Part shown: positions 7,893 through 12,585 of the stretch, piece by piece
How positions within the stretch are numbered: the first letter of the stretch is position 1
Layout: every line of letters starts with the position of its first letter
Source: Flavobacteriaceae bacterium
Lineage (GTDB): Bacteria > Bacteroidota > Bacteroidia > Flavobacteriales > Flavobacteriaceae
Assembly: GCA_023262245.1 (NCBI GenBank)
Contig: JALRDC010000137.1
Span: 1-12,585 of the forward strand
Length of the DNA stretch: 12,585 bases
Direction: 5' to 3'
Notes under the pieces: model-generated
Databases searched by the model: none
Seen by the model: only the letters and a program-made list of their open reading frames with translations
Told to the model about the DNA's origin: nothing
Program-made: the position numbers and the translations under genes

Positions 7893-9107
7893 ATGAATTC
7901 AAGAAGAAAACTATTAAAAACATTAGCCTCACTTCCTTTTATCGGGAGTTTTACAGGAGCAAAAGCGGTTGAAAATACACTTTTCGAAGCCCCGTCAACA
8001 TTAGCTGGGCGTGATTTTTTTAAAGAATTGGGTCTACGGACTTTTATCAATGCTGCGGGAACCTACACTTCAATGACAGGTTCACTTATGCCAAAAGAAG
8101 TGACAGATGCCATTAACTATGGGGCAACGGAGTATGTAAATTTAGACGACCTACAAGATAAAGTAGGTGAACGTATAGCTGAGCTTCTCGAATGCGAGTA
8201 TGCTACAGTAAGCTCTGGATGTTTTGGTGCCATGTCAATTGCAATGGCAGGTGTTCTGTGTGGAAATGATACTGAAAAAGTGAAACAATTACCAAATACT
8301 GAGGGCTGGCCTAATGAGGTTATTATTCAAGAAGGGCATCAGATTGGTTATGCGCAAGCATTGACGAATGTTGGAGCAAAAGTAGTATTGGTAAAAACCG
8401 CAAAAGATCTTGAAAAAGCGATATCTAAAAAAACTGTTTTATTGTGGTATCTCAATGCAAATACAGAAAACGGTGAGATTAAATGGGAAGAGTTTGTTAG
8501 CCTTGGCAAAAAGCATGGAATTCCCACTTTCATTGACTGCGCAGCTGATGTACCCCCTGTGTCTAATCTTTTTCGCTTTACAAAAATGGGTTTTGATATG
8601 GTAGCCTTTTCGGGTGGAAAAGGACTAAGAGGACCGCAGAGTGCTGGATTGTTATTAGGAAAAAGAAAATATATTGAAGCTGCGAGAATGCACACTCCTC
8701 CTAGAGGTGAAACTATTGGGAGAGGTATGAAAGTAAATAAGGAAGAAGTATTAGGTATGCTCGCTGCTCTTGAACTCTATCTTCAAAAAGATCATAAAAA
8801 AGAATGGCAACTATGGGAAGAACAAATTGAATTAATTAGTAATAGTGCACAAGCTATTGAAGGGGTTACCACAGAAATTCATGTGCCACCGCATGCTAAT
8901 CACGTCCCCAGCTTAAGAATCCGCTGGGATCAAAATTTAGTGAAAATTACTCCCAATGATGTTCGAAAAAAATTACGTGAAGGACACCCGTCTATTCAAA
9001 CTGTAGGAAATTCAGAAACTATTGGGATCACGACCTGGATGATGGCACCCGGACAAGAACGGATTGTTGCAAAAAGAATATATGATATTTTAAAGGAAGC
9101 TGTGTAA
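7893..9107 (+). CDS. Tat-exported SelA/DgaE-like PLP-dependent enzyme (probable ammonia lyase)
   Basis: A 404-residue fold-type I PLP enzyme annotated generically as 'aminotransferase class V-fold'. The N terminus carries a twin-arginine motif, SRRKLLK (3-9), a hydrophobic stretch and an AKA site near 23-25. The start of the catalytic domain, INAAGTYTSMTGSLMP (52-67), is typical of the selenocysteine synthase/D-glucosaminate-6-phosphate ammonia-lyase branch. PLP-site residues are visible: S107-S108-G109 for the phosphate, H149 for ring stacking, D215 in FIDCAADVPP for the pyridine nitrogen, and K243 in FSGGKGLRG for the internal aldimine. There is no selenium pathway here and the protein is exported, so a role in tRNA modification is excluded. 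Ammonia or beta-elimination from a 2-amino-3-hydroxy acid is the likely chemistry. Tat export would let it fold and load PLP before translocation. Confidence 0.85.
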   Translation: MNSRRKLLKTLASLPFIGSFTGAKAVENTLFEAPSTLAGRDFFKELGLRTFINAAGTYTSMTGSLMPKEVTDAINYGATEYVNLDDLQDKVGERIAELLECEYATVSSGCFGAMSIAMAGVLCGNDTEKVKQLPNTEGWPNEVIIQEGHQIGYAQALTNVGAKVVLVKTAKDLEKAISKKTVLLWYLNANTENGEIKWEEFVSLGKKHGIPTFIDCAADVPPVSNLFRFTKMGFDMVAFSGGKGLRGPQSAGLLLGKRKYIEAARMHTPPRGETIGRGMKVNKEEVLGMLAALELYLQKDHKKEWQLWEEQIELISNSAQAIEGVTTEIHVPPHANHVPSLRIRWDQNLVKITPNDVRKKLREGHPSIQTVGNSETIGITTWMMAPGQERIVAKRIYDILKEAV

Positions 9108-9109
9108 TA

Positions 9110-9670
9110 ATGAAAAAAAATAGAATTTTTAGCCTCATACTTTTTGCATTGATTTTTATAGTTGGCTGCAAACCAAAAAATGAAACTCAATCTAGCGCCT
9201 CCTCACCAGAGCAGGTTTTATTGGATTTAAATATCAGCCTGCCTGAAGCATCTAGCCCAGTCGCAAATTATGTGAATGGAGTACGCAGTGGAAACTTAAT
9301 TTTTCTATCTGGAAAGGGGCCTCTAAAACCAGATGGAACAAATATAACAGGTAAAGTTGGCACCTCTATTTCGATTGAGGAAGGTTATGAGGCAGCTCGA
9401 CTTACAGCTATCAATCAACTGGCTGTTTTGAAAGCAATGCTCGGCGATTTAAGTCGTGTAAAGCGAATCGTAAAGGTTTTGGGAATGGTCAATGCCAATC
9501 CAGAGTTCACGGATCACCCTAAAGTAATTAATGGGTATTCTGATCTAATGGTTGCTGTATTTGGGGAAAAAGGTAAACACGCTCGTGCAGCTGTAGGAAT
9601 GGGTTCTTTGCCTGGAAATATTGCAGTTGAAATTGAAATGATCGTGGAAGTAGAAGGGGACACTCATTAA
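9110..9670 (+). CDS. RidA family lipoprotein
   Basis: This 186-residue protein has a lipoprotein signal with lipobox IVGC (C20), then a low-complexity Ser/Glu-rich linker to about residue 35, and a RidA-fold domain at about 37-182. Recognisable parts are YVNGVRSGNLIFLSGKGP (54-71), VKRIVKVLGMVN (117-128), NPEFTDHPKVINGYS (130-144), R159 in KHARAAVGMGSLP and E174 in VEIEMIVE. The pattern matches the subgroup with a longer mid-domain loop (YjgH-like) rather than classical RidA, so its substrate may differ from that of the Tat-exported paralogue upstream. R159 and E174 are placed like the active-site pair of imine deaminases. It is the last gene of the operon, 2 bases after the PLP enzyme gene, and would be membrane-anchored in the same compartment. 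Confidence 0.87.
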   Translation: MKKNRIFSLILFALIFIVGCKPKNETQSSASSPEQVLLDLNISLPEASSPVANYVNGVRSGNLIFLSGKGPLKPDGTNITGKVGTSISIEEGYEAARLTAINQLAVLKAMLGDLSRVKRIVKVLGMVNANPEFTDHPKVINGYSDLMVAVFGEKGKHARAAVGMGSLPGNIAVEIEMIVEVEGDTH

Positions 9671-9677
9671 GTTTTAC

Positions 9678-10397
9678 TTAAGGCTTATTTCTGACTTTTC
9701 GCTCTCCTAGATGGTCAATTCCCTGAGCTCTTTCAAGATCCACCATATCTTTGGGTCTAAAGTTCAAGATTAAAGCTCTACGATTTTGTGCTGTGGTATT
9801 CCCCTTGCTATAATGCATGGTAAATCCATCGTGAAAAGTACAATCTCCTGGTTGAAGCGGAATGCAAACCGCCTTTTCCTTGGGAGCTTCACAGCTTAGT
9901 GCTCCGCCCTCGACTATCGCTTGATGAGCTCGAATTTGGTCATCTTTTTTAGGAATAAACCACATACATCCGTTTTCTTCATGGGCTTCTTCTAGGGCTA
10001 TCCAACAACTTACTGCCCTCTTGTCTGGCAAGTCTATCCAATAAGCTGCATCTTGATGCCATGGAGTTGCTGTATTGGTAAAGGGCATTTTATTAATAAG
10101 CATATCAAAATCTAAAACAAGGTCTTTCCCCAGTAAAGATTGAGCTTGTAGGTTTGCTACTTGATAGGCTTTGGACTCTAATAATTCAGGAAGTAAAGAA
10201 CTAGGACGCATAAGCTGTGTGATTTTTTCACTTCCCAACTCCCCTTGACCTCCTAAATCACTTCTTAAATGAGCAGTAGATACTAAATCATTGAGCAAAG
10301 AATCATAAATTAATCTTAATTTATTTACTTCTTCATCATCGATCAAATTCTCATATTTGCAAAATCCTTTTGATAAAAAAATATTTTTTTGATCCAC
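9678..10397 (-). CDS. Phytanoyl-CoA dioxygenase (PhyH) family protein
   Basis: A 239-residue Fe(II)/2-oxoglutarate dioxygenase-like protein. The iron facial triad is visible as H114-Q-D116 in TPWHQDAAYW and H195 in FTMHYSKGN. R206 or R207 in NRRALILNF is suited to bind the 2-oxoglutarate carboxylate. The N-terminal pattern (GFCKYENLIDDEEV, residues 11-24) and the motifs RAVSCWIALEEAHEENGCMW and PLQPGDCTFHDG agree with the PhyH family. No export signal is present, unlike the operon proteins. The start is a GTG at 10395-10397, directly after an in-frame TGA, so the frame cannot extend further upstream; the next Met (63) would remove conserved sequence. It converges on the RidA lipoprotein gene with 7 bases between stops. 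The substrate is unknown; families of this type hydroxylate diverse small molecules. Confidence 0.85.
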   Translation of the reverse strand: MDQKNIFLSKGFCKYENLIDDEEVNKLRLIYDSLLNDLVSTAHLRSDLGGQGELGSEKITQLMRPSSLLPELLESKAYQVANLQAQSLLGKDLVLDFDMLINKMPFTNTATPWHQDAAYWIDLPDKRAVSCWIALEEAHEENGCMWFIPKKDDQIRAHQAIVEGGALSCEAPKEKAVCIPLQPGDCTFHDGFTMHYSKGNTTAQNRRALILNFRPKDMVDLERAQGIDHLGERKVRNKP

Positions 10398-10585
10398 TCA
10401 GCAAAAAATTTACTTCTTAACTAGATAAAGGATAAATGTAATTAAAAATATGATTCCCCATTAAACTCATGAGAATTTCAGTTTTATCTGTTCGTATTTC
10501 GTCAATTGATGGTAAAACCAATCGGCTTTTAGTCTTTAACAATAACATAACATTAAAATTCTAGTGTAGGTTCTTTAAATTAAAT
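10398..10585. other. 188-base intergenic spacer upstream of the phyH gene
   Basis: This AT-rich spacer lies after the stop of the epimerase gene and before the GTG of the PhyH gene, both on the minus strand, so it should hold the epimerase terminator and/or a phyH promoter. I see no TAnnTTTG-type promoter on the minus strand and no strong hairpin with a T-run. A 31-codon plus-strand frame (10469-10564) is open here but has no recognisable content. It is the largest gap in the window and coincides with the change in base composition. Confidence 0.4.
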
Positions 10586-11746
10586 TTAAATTCCTAATGT
10601 TTTTGCAGTCTGATGTAATATGAAAAGAGCTCTAGGGACATGGAAACACCCTTTCCATTTTCCTCCTTTAAGTTCTAGCAAAACTTTACCCTCTCTTTCT
10701 AAATATCCATACCATTCTCCACCATTTTCATGATCTCTAAAATGATTCCAAGTATATTCATGAATTTTTTTAAACCAATCGAGTGAGGTTTTAGATCCAG
10801 TTAACTTGTAAGCTTTTAAAAAACAAATCATAGCTTCTAAATGTACCCACCAAAGTTTCTGATTCCATTCCAACTGTTGAGGAGGACTTCCATTAGAATC
10901 TAAAAAATAAAAAATCCCATTATGGAGTCTGTCCCAACCATGATCAATTATGTTTAATGCAATATTAACTGCTTTATCAATCCATAATTTATTATCAAAT
11001 TCTACTCCTAAATCCATGATAAACCACATCGCCTCTAATCCATGCCCTGGGTTTATTAATCTTCCATCAAAAGAGTTAGAATAAGTACCGTCGATGTATA
11101 CATTTTCTCTGATAATTTTTTTCTTTTCATCATAAAAATCTTCGAATATCTCATTAACACAGACTTCTGCTATTTTTTTTCTTTCTTTTTGATCAACTAA
11201 TTCTCCTAGTTCACTGTATAGATTACATAAAATCATTGGAAGAGCAAAATTTTTCAAATCTCTTGTGCCTGAAATTGATTTATTCCACTTTGATTTGGGA
11301 TTCAATGACCTTTCATTAATTTTCTGTAAAGTTTTTAATGCTATGGTTTTATATTCTTGATTTTTTGTAATGGCATATAGTTTTCCAAAAGCCATACAAC
11401 AAAAAGTGTATGAAAATATATTGTAAGGTGAGATGAGTGGTTGACCTTGTTTATTTAAAGAAAAATACCAATCAAAAGACCCATTATGACCATGTTTTTG
11501 CAAAAAATTTGCTCCATGAATTGCTATAGACAACCATTCCTCTCGAGGGGATAATTTATGGTACAAGGTTGAAAACATCCAAACTTGTCTTGCTTGTAAC
11601 CAAATAAATTTATCCGTATCATAAACAGAATTATTCCTATCTATACAAGTAAAAAATCCTCCATTTTCATTATCAATACTGTATTTTTCCCAAAAGGGAA
11701 TTACTTGATCGGTTAATTCATTAAGATACAGCTCATGAAGTTTCAT
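10586..11746 (-). CDS. AGE family epimerase, N-acylglucosamine 2-epimerase-like
   Basis: A 386-residue (alpha/alpha)6-barrel protein of the AGE family, with a length typical for N-acylglucosamine 2-epimerases. Motifs include FIWLQARQVWMFS (R53), SFDGRLINPGHGLEAMW (H235, E238), QLEWNQKLWWVHLEA (W299, W300, H302, E304), NGGEWYGYL (341-349) and KGGKWKGCFHVPRAL (360-373, H369). The two histidines H235 and H369 correspond to the catalytic acid/base pair. The GGKWKGCFHVPRAL ending resembles GlcNAc/ManNAc 2-epimerases more than cellobiose or mannose epimerases, so interconversion of N-acetylglucosamine and N-acetylmannosamine is the best guess, without certainty. No signal peptide is seen, so it should act in the cytoplasm. 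It follows the DUF4434 gene by a single base, indicating co-transcription, and lies in markedly AT-richer DNA than the operon at 1635-9670. Confidence 0.82.
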   Translation of the reverse strand: MKLHELYLNELTDQVIPFWEKYSIDNENGGFFTCIDRNNSVYDTDKFIWLQARQVWMFSTLYHKLSPREEWLSIAIHGANFLQKHGHNGSFDWYFSLNKQGQPLISPYNIFSYTFCCMAFGKLYAITKNQEYKTIALKTLQKINERSLNPKSKWNKSISGTRDLKNFALPMILCNLYSELGELVDQKERKKIAEVCVNEIFEDFYDEKKKIIRENVYIDGTYSNSFDGRLINPGHGLEAMWFIMDLGVEFDNKLWIDKAVNIALNIIDHGWDRLHNGIFYFLDSNGSPPQQLEWNQKLWWVHLEAMICFLKAYKLTGSKTSLDWFKKIHEYTWNHFRDHENGGEWYGYLEREGKVLLELKGGKWKGCFHVPRALFILHQTAKTLGI

Positions 11747-11747
11747 A

Positions 11748-12585
11748 TTAGCTTTTTAAATAGTCCATATATCTATTATATAAATGACCTGCTTGTAAGT
11801 AAGAAGATTGAGGACTCATAAAATGAGAAAATTCAAATGTAATTGCTTCTTGAATTCCTGCATTATAAGCTGTATCCAATTTAAACTTTAATTTGTCCCA
11901 TTTTATTGGTAAAAACTTGATTGGCATGTCCCTGTCAAAGGTTTCTGTATTAATCCATGATTTTATATTGTTTTTATCAGCTAGCTCTTTATTAATATAA
12001 ATAAAATCATAGAGCTGATCATAATTAACGTGTCCGTCTTGAAAAGCAACAAAATCAACAGCCCCAGAAATACCTTTAAAAATTTCCTCCCACTCTTTAA
12101 AGTGATTTTCAATTGAAATCGAATTCTTTTTTTTTACGAGCTTGTCATATTGAGAAATGTTTTTAACACCATCGATATAAGGTGATATTAAAACAGGAAG
12201 ATTATTGGATATTTTTTTACAGAATTTGCCCAAATCAGAGTAAATGTCAATAATTCCATATATATTTTTATTACATTCTTGAGACAAATACCATCCTTTA
12301 AATGAAGAGTGCTTTCCATATTTTTCCCACACTTCTTCTACAACTTTTTTGTTAAGATCGATTTCTTTCTTGTATTTACCGTTATTCCAATATTTTCCAG
12401 AATCATACAGCCCAAAATAAAAATCAAAGCTGTATTTATCGCTTAACCTTAAAAATAGATCCACTAAATCTATTTGAGGAGGAATTGCTTTTTCTTCAGC
12501 TATAAGAACTTTTGAAGGAAAAGTAATCCAATTTTTATACCCAGATCTAATCAAAATAACTTTATTTATCCCTGCTAATTTCATA
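11748..12585 (-). CDS. DUF4434 glycosidase-like TIM-barrel protein, N-terminally cut by window edge
   Basis: The frame runs to the window edge, so only the last 278 residues or so are present. The ATG at 12582-12584 encodes MKLAGINKVILIRSGY, which corresponds to the beta strand where DUF4434 proteins normally already have sequence in front of it. I therefore treat this Met as internal and the gene as partial. DUF4434 features are clear: FKGWYLSQECN (95-105 of the fragment), VDFVAFQDG (176-184), SWINTETFDRD (209-219) and AITFEFSHFMSPQSS (247-261). E103 and E214 lie at strand ends where glycoside hydrolases of clan GH-A type place catalytic acids. This is an inference from fold; DUF4434 activity is not assigned here. 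One base separates it from the downstream epimerase gene, so both probably serve the same sugar pathway. Confidence 0.78.
   Translation of the reverse strand, partial: MKLAGINKVILIRSGYKNWITFPSKVLIAEEKAIPPQIDLVDLFLRLSDKYSFDFYFGLYDSGKYWNNGKYKKEIDLNKKVVEEVWEKYGKHSSFKGWYLSQECNKNIYGIIDIYSDLGKFCKKISNNLPVLISPYIDGVKNISQYDKLVKKKNSISIENHFKEWEEIFKGISGAVDFVAFQDGHVNYDQLYDFIYINKELADKNNIKSWINTETFDRDMPIKFLPIKWDKLKFKLDTAYNAGIQEAITFEFSHFMSPQSSYLQAGHLYNRYMDYLKS

Larger units (their letters stand above)
1635..9670 (+). other. Putative eight-gene operon for extracytoplasmic catabolism
   Basis: Eight genes run in the same direction with gaps of 24, 4, -8, 13, 28, 17 and 2 bases, and no terminator-like hairpin is visible between them. 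Such spacing strongly suggests one transcript. The encoded proteins are a carbohydrate-binding lipoprotein, a sugar dehydrogenase, an amidohydrolase, a symporter, an RraA-like lyase, and a PLP enzyme bracketed by two RidA proteins. Seven of the eight carry Sec, lipoprotein or Tat export signals; the eighth is an inner-membrane symporter. No regulator is encoded in the visible block. Co-transcription is inferred from spacing only. Confidence 0.75.

Noticed and set aside
8348..8695. 115-codon minus-strand frame inside the PLP enzyme gene
   Set aside because: It is a shadow of the PLP gene, whose plus-strand protein has complete domain motifs; the antisense translation has no recognisable content. 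The same applies to the other short antisense or shifted frames.
7893..9107. Naming the PLP protein SelA (L-seryl-tRNA(Sec) selenium transferase)
   Set aside because: It has a Tat signal, no tRNA-binding N-terminal domain is seen, and no selenocysteine genes are nearby; the similarity is to the wider SelA/DgaE fold group.
9667..9681. Small inverted repeat (TTAAG/CTTAA) at the convergent ends of the RidA lipoprotein and PhyH genes
   Set aside because: Five A/T-rich base pairs with a five-base loop are too weak for a convincing bidirectional terminator.
10510..10520. TGGT-AAA-ACCA hairpin in the spacer after the epimerase gene
   Set aside because: A four-base stem, no G/C-rich core and no clean T-tract on the minus strand; not a credible terminator.
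10469..10564. 31-codon plus-strand frame in the largest intergenic spacer (MRISVLSVRISSIDGKTNRL...)
   Set aside because: No recognisable family, no upstream signal, and antisense to the surrounding transcription; too little support to call a gene.

Overview
The window looks like a chromosomal segment of a marine-type Bacteroidota bacterium. It is AT-rich, and its start codons are preceded by A/T-rich stretches rather than Shine-Dalgarno sites. The protein set is typical of that phylum: a DUF5107/TPR protein, a CBM9-like lipoprotein, a sorbosone-type PQQ dehydrogenase fused to cytochrome c, Tat signals of the RRxxLK type, PhyH, an AGE epimerase and DUF4434. This placement is inferred from gene content; no rRNA or marker gene is present. 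I see no tRNA, rRNA, CRISPR array, insertion sequence or prophage, and no gene-free stretch over 300 bases.

Layout. (1) 1-683, plus strand: 3' end of a DUF5107-type TPR protein. (2) 687-1577, minus strand: an exported SMP-30/gluconolactonase-like beta-propeller, ending 3 bases from gene 1 and divergent from the next block. (3) 1635-9670, plus strand: a compact eight-gene block with gaps of 2-28 bases or an 8-base overlap. In order it encodes a CBM9-like lipoprotein, a PQQ sugar dehydrogenase-cytochrome c lipoprotein, an exported COG3964 amidohydrolase/deacetylase, a BASS-family sodium:organic-anion symporter, an exported RraA-like aldolase/lyase, a Tat-exported RidA, a Tat-exported SelA/DgaE-like PLP enzyme and a RidA lipoprotein. 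(4) 9678-10397, minus strand: a phytanoyl-CoA dioxygenase family protein read from a GTG start. (5) 10586-12585, minus strand: an N-acylglucosamine 2-epimerase-like enzyme and the 3' part of a DUF4434 glycosidase-like protein, in visibly more AT-rich DNA.

Main idea (inference). Every non-transporter protein of the block, and the divergent lactonase, appears to carry an export signal, so the whole set should act outside the cytoplasm. The enzymes can be ordered into one route. A sugar, perhaps an N-acylated amino sugar, is oxidised at C1 by the PQQ dehydrogenase. The lactone is opened by the SMP-30 protein, and the N-acyl group is removed by the amidohydrolase. The PLP enzyme eliminates ammonia from the 2-amino sugar acid, and the two RidA proteins hydrolyse the enamine/imine released. 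The RraA-like enzyme cleaves the resulting 2-keto-3-deoxy acid, and the BASS symporter imports the keto acid. This would be a periplasmic, non-phosphorylative relative of the known cytoplasmic D-glucosaminate pathway (dgaE/dgaF). The family assignments are fairly secure; the substrate and the order of steps are not. The neighbouring N-acylglucosamine 2-epimerase-like gene is consistent with amino-sugar chemistry but lies in a separate unit.
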